A stretch of DNA of 64,000 nt. It comes from FEN-1219 sp963810755 (GTDB taxonomy: Bacteria > Pseudomonadota > Gammaproteobacteria > Steroidobacterales > Rariloculaceae). The notes beneath the pieces are model-generated. The model saw nothing but the letters and a program-made list of their open reading frames with translations, had not been told where the DNA came from and searched no databases. The DNA is taken from contig CAWEOP010000002.1 of assembly GCA_963810755.1 (NCBI GenBank), positions 186,001 through 250,000 of the forward strand, written 5' to 3'. The translations under genes were made by a program, and so were the position numbers. Positions 18,930 to 26,446 of this stretch are shown piece after piece. Every line of letters begins with the position of its first letter. Within the stretch, counting starts at the first letter, position 1.

Positions 18930-19205
18930 CTATCGTGACTCGTCCGGGCACGACGCATTCACGCTTAGAGCGTGTATGTCCGTCTGCATCAAGCTGCCGA
19001 GCGCAGAATATACCATCCGATGTCGTTCGAGCCGCTTCGTCCCGGCGAACTTCGCGGACACAATCTTGACTGCGAAATGGCCGCGACCATCTTTCGCACC
19101 GGCATGCCCCGCGTGCCGATGACTCTCGTCGACGATCTCCAGAACGCTTGGCGCGAAAACAGCTTCGAGCTTTGCTCGGATCTCAGCGACTCTCGCTTTG
19201 GTCAC
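18930..19205 (-). CDS. bolA: BolA family protein
   Basis: BolA-like proteins are small KH-like proteins that pair with monothiol glutaredoxins and affect envelope and iron metabolism. The GTG at 19205 overlaps the yciI stop (GTGA) and starts TKARVAEIRAKLEAVFAPS. The conserved core follows: DESHRHAGHAGAKDGRGHFA, then VSAKFAGTKRLERHRMVYSAL with the usual RHRMVY, and the conserved HALS near the end. Length 91 residues. The longer open frame upstream overlaps yciI and is not credible. It sits between yciI and ppiC, a common order. Confidence 0.92.
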   Translation of the reverse strand: MTKARVAEIRAKLEAVFAPSVLEIVDESHRHAGHAGAKDGRGHFAVKIVSAKFAGTKRLERHRMVYSALGSLMQTDIHALSVNASCPDESR

Positions 19206-19501
19206 GGATGAACCTGCAAGACGGGCTTGATCTCGAAATCTCGAAAGACACCTTCGACGGTGTATGGATCGTGCGAGCACCATTCCTTCGCGCTCTCGAG
19301 TGAATCAAACTCCGCGATGATTAGGCTGCCCGTAAAGCCTGCGGGTCCCGGATCGGGGCTGTCGATGGCCGGATGCGGACCGGCGAAAATCACGCGGCCG
19401 CGATCGATCAAACCTTGCAGGTAGTGCAGGTGTCTTGGGCGTACGGAAGGGCGGAGGATGGTGCTGTTCGGTGCATCACGCGCGATGATGGCGTACAACA
19501 T
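19202..19501 (-). CDS. yciI: YciI family protein
   Basis: A small dimeric ferredoxin-like fold protein; the family's cellular role is unclear, although a His-Asp pair in some members is catalytic. The 99-residue product has the family layout: LYAIIARDAPNST at the N-terminus, RPRHLHYLQGLIDRGRVIFA, GSLIIAEFDSLESAKEWCSH and DPYTVEGVF. The ATG at 19501 overlaps the yciB stop (TGATG); a GTG one codon earlier is less likely. Both ends are coupled to neighbours, so yciB-yciI-bolA-ppiC form one operon. Confidence 0.93.
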   Translation of the reverse strand: MLYAIIARDAPNSTILRPSVRPRHLHYLQGLIDRGRVIFAGPHPAIDSPDPGPAGFTGSLIIAEFDSLESAKEWCSHDPYTVEGVFRDFEIKPVLQVHP

Positions 19502-20052
19502 CACTGCTCCTGCTGCGGCTCACTCTTCGCCAGCTTGAAGTAGACCCATGCTCCTTGAACGAGCGCGACAACCAGCGTGACTCCCGTGATCCCAAACACC
19601 TTGAAGTTGACCCAGACTTCTTCCGAGAAGTGATACACGACGTATAGATTTAGCGCCCCGAGCAAGATGAACACCACTATCCACATCGCGCTGAGTTGCC
19701 GACAAAGGGCCGGCTCGACGGGCAAGGAATCTGCCATGGCGCGCTCAACCAACGTCTTCCTCTGACCGACAACGTGGCTGCCCAAGAACGCGAGAGCGAA
19801 GAACCAACTCACGATCGACGGTTTCCACTGAATGAAGACCGGATTGCGAAGAATCAGCGTGATTGCCCCGAACACCCACACGACCACCGCGGTCGCGAGG
19901 AACATCTTGGGTACTTTTCGGTGACGGAGCCACTGATACGCGAGCTGCACTGCCATGGTCGTCATGATTGCCGCCGTAGCCGTGTAAATGCCGAAGAAAC
20001 GGTAGGCCACGAAGAAAACGACGGCTGGTAAGAGGTCGAAAAGTGCCTGCAT
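19501..20052 (-). CDS. yciB: Inner membrane septation protein A (YciB/IspZ)
   Basis: YciB is an inner-membrane protein needed for normal septation and envelope integrity. The 183 residues contain about five membrane helices, for example LLPAVVFFVAYRFFGIYTAT, FLATAVVVWVFGAITLIL, WFFALAFLGSHVVG and MWIVVFILLGALNLYVVYH. The family motifs NPVFIQWKPS and EEVWVNFKVFG are present. It is first in the yciB-yciI-bolA-ppiC operon and divergent from yciO, with 100 bases between starts. Confidence 0.94.
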   Translation of the reverse strand: MQALFDLLPAVVFFVAYRFFGIYTATAAIMTTMAVQLAYQWLRHRKVPKMFLATAVVVWVFGAITLILRNPVFIQWKPSIVSWFFALAFLGSHVVGQRKTLVERAMADSLPVEPALCRQLSAMWIVVFILLGALNLYVVYHFSEEVWVNFKVFGITGVTLVVALVQGAWVYFKLAKSEPQQEQ

Positions 20053-20152
20053 GATTGTCGAGATAATCGCGGCGCTTTGCCGCTCTCCGGAGGTGGCGCG
20101 CCATCTTAGCGCCGCCGCTGACGAATCGATACCCGAACCTTAGAATGCAGCT

Positions 20153-20776
20153 GTGAGCCAATACTTCAAAGTCCACCCAGTAAATCCGCAACGGCGCCTG
20201 CTACAGCGTGCCGTCGAGATCGTTCGCAGCAACGGCATCATCGTCTACCCCACGGATTCGAGCTACGCATTCGGTTGGCATATCGGCGACAAGGCAGCCC
20301 TCGAGAAGATTCGCTGGATTCGAAAGACGGAACGCGACCACGACTTCACGCTCGCGTGTCGGGACCTAACAGACATCGCAACCTATGCGCGCGTTGACAA
20401 TTGGGAGTATCGGTTGCTTCGCGCACATACGCCGGGACCGTACACGTTCATCTTGCGAGCGACGCACGAAACACCGAAGCGCCTCCAGGACCCGAAGCGC
20501 CGCTCGATAGGGATTCGCGTGCCCGATCACGCCATAGCGCAATGCCTGCTCGAGGAGCTAGGCGAGCCGCTCATGAGCTCCACGTTGCTCCTGCCGGGTG
20601 ACCCACTCCCGCTCACCGAGCCCGAGAGCATTCGTGAGCGGCTCGAGAAGCTCGTCGATGCGGTGATCGACGGTGGCGCTTGCGGCGTCGAGCCGACGTC
20701 CGTGGTCGACTTCAGCGGCGGCGAAGTCACCGTGCTGCGGCGAGGCAAAGGAGACGTCTCCGCGTTCGAAACCTGA
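20153..20776 (+). CDS. yciO: YciO-type Sua5/YrdC family protein
   Basis: YciO belongs to the Sua5/YrdC fold that makes threonylcarbamoyl-AMP, but the YciO branch has no firmly settled tRNA role. From the GTG at 20153 the 207-residue protein shows GGIIVYPTDSSYAFG-like sequence (NGIIVYPTDSSYAFGWHIG), the KIRWIRKTERDHDFTLACRD segment with the substrate-binding basic residues, PGPYTFILRATHETPK, RRSIGIRVPDH and EPLMSSTLLLPGD. Start context is weak. It heads the yciO-M50-scpA-scpB-rluB block, as in many relatives. Confidence 0.92.
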   Translation: MSQYFKVHPVNPQRRLLQRAVEIVRSNGIIVYPTDSSYAFGWHIGDKAALEKIRWIRKTERDHDFTLACRDLTDIATYARVDNWEYRLLRAHTPGPYTFILRATHETPKRLQDPKRRSIGIRVPDHAIAQCLLEELGEPLMSSTLLLPGDPLPLTEPESIRERLEKLVDAVIDGGACGVEPTSVVDFSGGEVTVLRRGKGDVSAFET

Positions 20777-20804
20777 GCCGCGCTCCCCGACGTCAGCACG
20801 TATA

Positions 20805-21485
20805 ATGCTGCCGATGTTCGGAATCGATGTTGAGGGTTTGATCCGCGTTCTTTCGGTGGCGGCCATCCCCGGCCTTCTCGCAATCACGCTGCATGAGGTC
20901 TCGCACGGCTGGGTCGCTAAGCAGCTCGGTGACCCGACAGCTTCCATGCTCGGCCGGCTCACCCTCAATCCGCTCAAGCATGTCGATCCGTTGGGCACGA
21001 TCCTCGTCCCGATCGGGCTGCTCGTGTTCGTTCCCGGAGGTCCCGTGTTCGGTTGGGCGAAGCCCGTGCCCGTGGACACCCGGAACCTCCGTCATCGGAA
21101 GCGCGATATGGCGATCGTCGCGGCCGCTGGACCCATCTCCAACGTGCTGATGGCGGTTTTCTGGGCGGTCCTCGGCAGGCTGATGTTGGTGACGTTCGGC
21201 GCGTCCGGCGCGGTCAGCGAGTGGGTACTCGGGATGTGTGTGTTCGGTATGTTTATCAATGCCATATTGACGATATTTAATCTACTTCCGATCCCACCAC
21301 TCGACGGCGGGCGCGTGCTCGTCGCGTGCTTACCGTCGAAGGCCTCGGACGTCGTCGAACGTGTCGAGCCGTTTGGCCTTATCATCGTCATACTCTTGAT
21401 GGTGAGTGGCGCGCTTGGGTCGATCATCGATCGGCCTTTCGGCTCTTTACTCGCCTTCTATCACTCCATTGCAGGGCTCGCGTAA
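20805..21485 (+). CDS. Site-2 protease family membrane metalloprotease (M50)
   Basis: A multi-pass zinc protease-like protein. The HExxH motif is in a membrane helix (LLAITLHEVSHGWVAKQLGD) and the second metal motif is NLLPIPPLDGGRV. Other helices include LGTILVPIGLLVFVPG and IIVILLMVSGALGSII. Length is 226 residues from the ATG at 20805; the ATG at 20814 is equally possible. Substrates are unknown for this small branch. It ends directly before scpA, consistent with a shared transcript. A longer upstream frame overlaps yciO and is not supported. Confidence 0.88.
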   Translation: MLPMFGIDVEGLIRVLSVAAIPGLLAITLHEVSHGWVAKQLGDPTASMLGRLTLNPLKHVDPLGTILVPIGLLVFVPGGPVFGWAKPVPVDTRNLRHRKRDMAIVAAAGPISNVLMAVFWAVLGRLMLVTFGASGAVSEWVLGMCVFGMFINAILTIFNLLPIPPLDGGRVLVACLPSKASDVVERVEPFGLIIVILLMVSGALGSIIDRPFGSLLAFYHSIAGLA

Positions 21486-22430
21486 TTGGACGAACAAGCT
21501 GCCAAGGCGCCTTCCAAGCCGAATCTTCGCCTCGTGCCTCAGACACCACCGCCGGTCACGGCGGCGGAAGGCGCCGGCGCGCCCACGCAAGGGGAAATGC
21601 CATTCGCGGTGGTGGAGGGTGAGCCGGTCACGGAGCTGCCGCGCGACCTCTACATCCCGCCGTACGCGCTCGAGGTGTTCCTCGAAGCCTTCGAGGGGCC
21701 GCTCGACCTCTTGCTGTATCTGATCCGGCGCCAAAACCTCGACATTCTCGATATCCCGATCGCCGAGATTTCGCGCCAGTACGTGCAATACATCGAGCTG
21801 ATGAAGGAGATTCAGTTCGAGCTCGCGGGCGAATACCTCGTGATGGCGGCGACGCTTGCGGAGATCAAGTCGCGGATGCTGCTGCCACGCTCCGGCGACG
21901 GCGATGAGGATGAAGAGGATCCGCGCGCAGAGCTCGTGCGCCGTCTGCAAGAGTACGAGCGGTTCAAGAGGGCCGCGCACGACATCGACGAGCTCGAACG
22001 CATGGAGCGCGACGTGCTCCAGGCGAGCGCGGACGTCATCGAACGCACGATCGTCACGAAGCTGCCGGACATCACGCTCAAAGAGCTGCTGGTGGTGTTC
22101 AAGGAAGCGCTCGAGCGCTCCTCGATGTTCGCTCACCACCACGTGCGTCGCGAGCCGTTGTCCGTGCGCGAGCGTATGTCGAACATCCTGGTCACGCTGC
22201 AAGCCGAGCGCTACGTCGACTTCATCCGGTTGTTCGACCCGACCGAAGGTCGAATGGGCGTGACCGTGACATTTCTCGCGATATTGGAGTTAATGAAGGA
22301 GCACCTCATCAGCGTTGTGCAGGCCGAAGCGTTCGGACCGATCCACATCCGGGGCGTGGATGCGGCAGACTCCACCGGCGCGGAAGAATCACCGAAGATC
22401 GCTCAAGAAGCGGGGGCGCAAGAACTGTAA
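21486..22430 (+). CDS. scpA: Segregation and condensation protein A
   Basis: ScpA is the kleisin that bridges the SMC heads; smc is at 10.1 kb. After a variable N-terminus of about 60 residues, the conserved core begins with EVFLEAFEGPLDLLLYLIRR and continues LDILDIPIAEISRQYVQYIE, EYLVMAATLAEIKSRMLLP and a C-terminal winged helix (VTFLAILELMKEHLISVVQA). The start is probably the TTG at 21486, immediately after the preceding TAA. The ATG at 21598 would still keep the core, so the start is uncertain. Its stop overlaps the scpB ATG (TAATG). Confidence 0.94.
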   Translation: MDEQAAKAPSKPNLRLVPQTPPPVTAAEGAGAPTQGEMPFAVVEGEPVTELPRDLYIPPYALEVFLEAFEGPLDLLLYLIRRQNLDILDIPIAEISRQYVQYIELMKEIQFELAGEYLVMAATLAEIKSRMLLPRSGDGDEDEEDPRAELVRRLQEYERFKRAAHDIDELERMERDVLQASADVIERTIVTKLPDITLKELLVVFKEALERSSMFAHHHVRREPLSVRERMSNILVTLQAERYVDFIRLFDPTEGRMGVTVTFLAILELMKEHLISVVQAEAFGPIHIRGVDAADSTGAEESPKIAQEAGAQEL

Positions 22431-23308
22431 TGGATGAAACCGAGATCAAATACGTAGTCGAGGCCGCGCTGCTTGCCGCGGGCCGTCCACTCACTCTCGA
22501 GCGCCTGGCGGAGTTGTTCACGGGCAAGGGGCCCGGCGTCGACCGAGCCACGCTCAAGCGCGTGCTCGAGGCGCTAGCGGCGGACTACGAGGGCCGTGGC
22601 ATCGAAGTCGGCGAAGTCTCGAGCGGCTATCGCATCCAGATCAGACGCTCAGTAAGCGACTGGCTCGTCCCTTTGTGGGAGGAGAAGGCACCGCGCTACA
22701 CGCGTGCGCTGCTCGAGACGCTCGCGCTGGTCGCATACCGCCAGCCGATCACGCGCGCCGAGATCGAGGAGGTCCGCGGCGTCGTAGTCAGCACCAACAT
22801 CATGCGCACGTTACTCGAGCGCGGCTGGGTTCGTGTCGTCGGCCATCGCGACGTGCCGGGAAAGCCCGCCATGTTCGGCACCACACGCGAATTCCTCGAC
22901 TATTTCGGATTGAAGAAGCTCGAGGAGCTGCCGCCGCTCGCGGAGCTCAAGGACGGGCTGCCGGAGCTGAGCCCGCAGACGGACCTCATCGAAGCCCTCG
23001 GAGCCGAGGGGCGCGGCGAGCTGCCGCCCGCAACGCTCGAGGGAGAGTTCGGGCCACCGATCGAGACATCCGCGGCCCCGAGCGACGACACGCTGTTCGA
23101 AGCGGGCGATTCCGCCGTGGCGGGTGGCGAGCTCGTCGCGGACGCCGACGATGATTCCGGTGACGACGACTTCGACCTGAGCCTCGACACCGACGGCGCG
23201 GACTTCGACTCCACGGACTCGCGTGACGACGCCGATTCCGTCGAAACCGAGTCCGCAGACGTGATTCCGCTGCGTGCCGCACCCGACGGCACTGAACCCG
23301 CCGAATAG
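22430..23308 (+). CDS. scpB: Segregation and condensation protein B
   Basis: ScpB dimerises and binds ScpA in the SMC complex. Two winged-helix domains are visible: IKYVVEAALLAAGRPLTLER near the start, and YTRALLETLALVAYRQPITR with EIEEVRGVVVSTNIMRTLLE, then GKPAMFGTTREFLDYFGLKK. The last 100 or so residues form a long Asp/Ser-rich acidic tail (DADDDSGDDDFDLSLDTDGA and more), longer than in most ScpB proteins. It is translationally coupled to scpA. Confidence 0.94.
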   Translation: MDETEIKYVVEAALLAAGRPLTLERLAELFTGKGPGVDRATLKRVLEALAADYEGRGIEVGEVSSGYRIQIRRSVSDWLVPLWEEKAPRYTRALLETLALVAYRQPITRAEIEEVRGVVVSTNIMRTLLERGWVRVVGHRDVPGKPAMFGTTREFLDYFGLKKLEELPPLAELKDGLPELSPQTDLIEALGAEGRGELPPATLEGEFGPPIETSAAPSDDTLFEAGDSAVAGGELVADADDDSGDDDFDLSLDTDGADFDSTDSRDDADSVETESADVIPLRAAPDGTEPAE

Positions 23309-23351
23309 TCGGCCTCGCTCGTCACGGCTCGAAACGGCACGGGGTCCGTCC

Positions 23352-24179
23352 TTGTCTGAACGCATCCAGAAAGCCCTCGCCAACGTCGGCCTCGGCTCGC
23401 GCCGCGCGATCGAGCGCTGGGTCATCGACGGGCGCATCACGATCGACGGCCGAGTGGCGAAGCTCGGCGATCAGGTGCAAGGGCGCGAGCGCGTCTGCGT
23501 CGACGGCCGTCCCGTGAACCTCGGCCCGGCCGCGGCACCGCGGCGGGCTCACCAGCACCTCGCTTACTACAAGGCGGGCGAGGCCCGTGCGAGTCGAGAG
23601 GTCGAGGGTGACGAGCCCGTGCTCGACGTGCCGCGACCGCGGCGCGGGCGCTGGATCGACGTCGGCGCGCTCGATCCGAACAGTTCCGGCTTGCTCGTGC
23701 TCACGACGGATGGCGATCTCGCGTTCCGGCTAATGCGTCCCGCGACCGTCATCGAGCGCCTCTATTCCGTGCGCTTGCTCGGCGAGCCGTCGCCGGAGCA
23801 GCTCCACGAGCTCGCAGAGGGCGTGGAGCTCGACGAGGGCCGCACGCGGATCGAGTCGGTCGAGAGGGCCGGCGGCGGGGGCAACAACTTCTGGTATCAC
23901 GTCGTCCTGCGCGAAGGGAGGCATCGGGAGCTGCGCGCGGCGTTCGCGGCCGTCGGGCTCGCAGTGAGCCGTGTAATTCGCATCCGCTTCGGACCCATAG
24001 AGCTCGGCAAGCTGCGGCGAGGCACGAGTCGCCCGCTCAACAGCACTGAAACCGAAGCGCTGTACGCGCTCGCTGGTTTGACTCCGCCTCACGTCGCCGC
24101 AGTGAAGCAGGCACGCAAGATTCCGCAATCGTCGGGTCCGAGCCGACGCGGCGAGCGCCGCCGCACGGCTTCTCGCTAA
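23352..24179 (+). CDS. rluB: Pseudouridine synthase RluB/RsuA family (23S rRNA)
   Basis: RluB makes pseudouridine 2605 in 23S rRNA (Escherichia coli numbering). The TTG at 23352 gives LSERIQKALANVGLGSRRAI, matching the normal start of the N-terminal S4 domain; a GTG at 23274 would overlap scpB. The catalytic domain contains RWIDVGALDPNSSGLLVLTT with the catalytic Asp, NNFWYHVVLREGRHRELRAA and VSRVIRIRFGPIEL. The usual GRLD is GALD here and the usual NREVRR is HRELRA, so two conserved arginines are replaced. scpA-scpB-rluB order supports the name. A short basic tail ends the protein. Confidence 0.85.
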   Translation: MSERIQKALANVGLGSRRAIERWVIDGRITIDGRVAKLGDQVQGRERVCVDGRPVNLGPAAAPRRAHQHLAYYKAGEARASREVEGDEPVLDVPRPRRGRWIDVGALDPNSSGLLVLTTDGDLAFRLMRPATVIERLYSVRLLGEPSPEQLHELAEGVELDEGRTRIESVERAGGGGNNFWYHVVLREGRHRELRAAFAAVGLAVSRVIRIRFGPIELGKLRRGTSRPLNSTETEALYALAGLTPPHVAAVKQARKIPQSSGPSRRGERRRTASR

Positions 24180-24195
24180 GGAAGTAGGAAGCGCC

Positions 24196-25140
24196 ATGAG
24201 GAAGTTTCTCGGTTTGATCCTGCTGCTCGGATTGAGTCAGGTCGCGGCCGCCCAAGACAAAATCATCGTGTCCGGTGCCTCCGGACAACTCGGCGGCCTC
24301 GTCATCGAGCAGCTGCTGAAGCGCAAGGTCGCGCCGGCGAATCTGATACTCGTGAGCCGCACGCCGGACACGCTCAAGGCGTATGCCGACCGGGGGGCGA
24401 GCGTGCGGTTCGGCGATTTCACCCAACCGGAGTCGCTCGCGGCCGCATATCGGGGCGGAACGCGCATGCTGTTGATCAGCATCAACGGCGGCGGCGGTCA
24501 GCGGCCGGAGCTCCACAAAGTGGCCATCGACGCCGCCATCGCCGCCGGCGTGAAGCAGATCGCTTACACGTCGTACGTGAACGCCGACCGCTACACGACG
24601 TCGATCATCGCCGGCGATCACCGCCGGACGGAACGCTACCTCCAAGAAAGCGGCGTCGCTTGGACACTATTACGCAACCAGATCTACGCCAACGGGCTGC
24701 CGGACCAAGCCGCGCAAATCATCCGCGAAGGCAAGCTCGTCACTAGCACTCCGGACGCGCGAGTCGCGTACGTCACCCGCGAGGACTGCGCGGCCGCCGC
24801 GGCCGCCGTGCTCGCGACGCCGGGTCACGACAACAAGGCGTACAACATCACCGGTCCGGACGCGATCGGACCGGCCGAGCTCGTCGCGCTCGCGTCCCAG
24901 TTGAGCGGCAAGAAGGTCGAGCTCGTCGTGCTCGACGAGCCCGCGTACCGTAAATATCTGCTCGACAACGGCACGCCGGAAGCCGCGATCAACGGCACGC
25001 TGTCGTTCGCGAAAGAGCTCGACTCGCCGTTCTTGCGCGAACCGAGCACCGCGGTAAAGGACTTGACCGGGCGCCCGCCGACGAGCGTCCGCGCACTTCT
25101 CGTCGCGGACAAAGCAAAGCTCGTCGCCGCCGGAAAGTAG
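24196..25140 (+). CDS. Secreted NmrA/SDR-like NAD(P)-binding protein
   Basis: A 314-residue protein of the atypical-SDR NmrA/QorB type. After a signal peptide (RKFLGLILLLGLSQVAAAQD) comes the dinucleotide motif IIVSGASGQLGGLVIEQLL (GxxGxxG). The pattern AAIAAGVKQIAYTSYVNADR and LQESGVAWTLLRNQIYANGL follows, close to QorB quinone oxidoreductases, then AYNITGPDAIGPAELVALAS. A good ribosome site (AGGAAG) precedes the ATG at 24196. The signal peptide is unusual, because these enzymes are normally cytoplasmic. The gap to the downstream ridA-like gene is 20 bases, so both are probably in one operon. Confidence 0.85.
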   Translation: MRKFLGLILLLGLSQVAAAQDKIIVSGASGQLGGLVIEQLLKRKVAPANLILVSRTPDTLKAYADRGASVRFGDFTQPESLAAAYRGGTRMLLISINGGGGQRPELHKVAIDAAIAAGVKQIAYTSYVNADRYTTSIIAGDHRRTERYLQESGVAWTLLRNQIYANGLPDQAAQIIREGKLVTSTPDARVAYVTREDCAAAAAAVLATPGHDNKAYNITGPDAIGPAELVALASQLSGKKVELVVLDEPAYRKYLLDNGTPEAAINGTLSFAKELDSPFLREPSTAVKDLTGRPPTSVRALLVADKAKLVAAGK

Positions 25141-25160
25141 CACTGGATACAGGAGCGATA

Positions 25161-25550
25161 ATGAGCCGCCAGAATTTTTCATCGGGCGCGAAATGGGAGC
25201 CGATCATCGGCTACTCGCGAGCCGTCCGCGTCGGCCCCCACGTTCACGTCTCCGGTACCACGGCCAGTGGGCCGGACGGTCAACTCGTGGGCGTGGGCGA
25301 TCCGGCCGCGCAGACTCGCCAGACGCTGCGGAACATCGAAACCGCGCTGCAAAAAGCCGGCGCGACGCTCGCCGATGTCGTACGCACGCGAATCTACGTC
25401 GTGAACATCGCGGACTGGGAAAAGATCGGCACCGTGCATGGCGAATTCTTCTCCGCCGTTCGCCCCGCGACCGCCATGGTCGAGGTCGCGCGGCTGATCT
25501 CGCCTGACATGCTGGTCGAGATCGAGGCCGACGCCTACGTCGAAGGCTGA
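25161..25550 (+). CDS. RidA/YjgF/YER057c family protein
   Basis: RidA proteins hydrolyse reactive enamine/imine intermediates. The 129-residue product has the family layout: SRAVRVGPHVHVSGTTASGP, QTRQTLRNIETALQKAGATL, DVVRTRIYVVNIADWEKIG and RPATAMVEVARLISPDMLVE. The substrate-contact Arg in VVRTRIYV and the Glu in LVEIEADAY are kept. The RPATAMVEV variant resembles sub-families distinct from classical RidA, so the exact substrate is unclear. An AGGAG site precedes the ATG. Confidence 0.9.
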   Translation: MSRQNFSSGAKWEPIIGYSRAVRVGPHVHVSGTTASGPDGQLVGVGDPAAQTRQTLRNIETALQKAGATLADVVRTRIYVVNIADWEKIGTVHGEFFSAVRPATAMVEVARLISPDMLVEIEADAYVEG

Positions 25551-25660
25551 GACGTCTCTCCTTGATCGTCGTGGGGTGCGTCCCCACGTTGCGCCGTCAC
25601 CACCCCACTGGAACCACGGCGGTTCGTCCAGGTCGAACGCGTCTGTAGGGAGAATCTTCG

Positions 25661-25834
25661 ATGGACATAGCTGAACAACTGCCGGAAGCGTCCATTCAGG
25701 CCTATCTGCGCCTCATGGAGCTCAATCTCGCCTCTTGGCGGCCGCAAGTCGCCGCCTGGCTGCACAGCGAAGAGGCCGAGGCTCCGCTGAAAGAGTTGCT
25801 CACGATGGTGCCGTGCTCGCCCACGGTGCACTGA
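25661..25834 (+). CDS. Small hypothetical protein (57 aa)
   Basis: The ATG at 25661, preceded by GGGAGA 8-10 bases upstream, opens a 57-residue frame beginning MDIAEQLPEASIQAYLRLME and ending at TGA 25834. It is mostly helical, acidic and contains two Trp. It lies in the gap between the ridA-like gene and the DUF4157 gene and overlaps the proposed start of the latter. Coding potential looks reasonable, but I recognise no family. Confidence 0.45.
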   Translation: MDIAEQLPEASIQAYLRLMELNLASWRPQVAAWLHSEEAEAPLKELLTMVPCSPTVH

Positions 25835-26442
25835 TCGCTACCCCGGAGCCCACCATCCGCCGAAACCCCAGCCCGTCGACCCGCGCGCCATTACACCGGC
25901 GGTTACTCGCGCTGCTGATTGCGGCGTTCGCGGCCACGGCGGTGCTCGCCGACGAGCCCACGGAAGAAGCGCCGGTATCCGACCTCAGCCTCGCGGTCGT
26001 CCAGGGTCTCACGCCGGTGCTCGCGGACTGGATCGTTCGCTCGCGCGACGCCGCTATTCACGAGGGCGTCATGGAGATCCCGGCAGCGATTCGCAGCGTG
26101 CTCGCGGGCTACGTGCCCGACGCGACGCTGAACCGAGTACGCTGGCGCGTCGGGGGCGGGGGAGGGCTATCGCTCCAGCAGAACGTGTTCGCCTTCGGCG
26201 ACACGCCTGCGATCACGCTCGACTACGTCATCGTGTTCTCGGACGAGAAGGCGGCGCTCGAAGATCCCAAGCTCTGGGCACACGAGCTCAAACACGTGAT
26301 GCAGTTCGCGGACTGGGGAGTCATGGGCTTCGCGACGCACTATCTGCGCGACGATGGAGCGGTAGAGATGGAGGCAGCCGACTACCGCTGGGAGTTCATG
26401 AAGCTCAGAGGCCTCACACCTCCGCCGGCCCCGGTTCACTAG
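25813..26442 (+). CDS. Exported DUF4157-like putative metallopeptidase
   Basis: A 209-residue protein with a hydrophobic N-terminal signal (LHRRLLALLIAAFAATAVLA, then DEPTEEAP). Near the C-terminus is ITLDYVIVFSDEKAALEDPK, then LWAHELKHVMQFADWGVMGF with an HExxH zinc motif (HELKH), and VEMEAADYRWEF with a possible third ligand Glu. The whole pattern is that of DUF4157 domains. The start is uncertain: a GTG at 25813 is chosen because it leads straight into the signal peptide. It converges on the PQQ dehydrogenase, with 4 bases between stops. Confidence 0.72.
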   Translation: MLAHGALIATPEPTIRRNPSPSTRAPLHRRLLALLIAAFAATAVLADEPTEEAPVSDLSLAVVQGLTPVLADWIVRSRDAAIHEGVMEIPAAIRSVLAGYVPDATLNRVRWRVGGGGGLSLQQNVFAFGDTPAITLDYVIVFSDEKAALEDPKLWAHELKHVMQFADWGVMGFATHYLRDDGAVEMEAADYRWEFMKLRGLTPPPAPVH

Positions 26443-26446
26443 CCGC

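Noticed and set aside
20801..20806. TATAAT as a promoter for the site-2 protease gene
   Set aside because: It overlaps the candidate start codon and has no matching -35 at 16-18 bases; the gene is better explained as part of the yciO operon.
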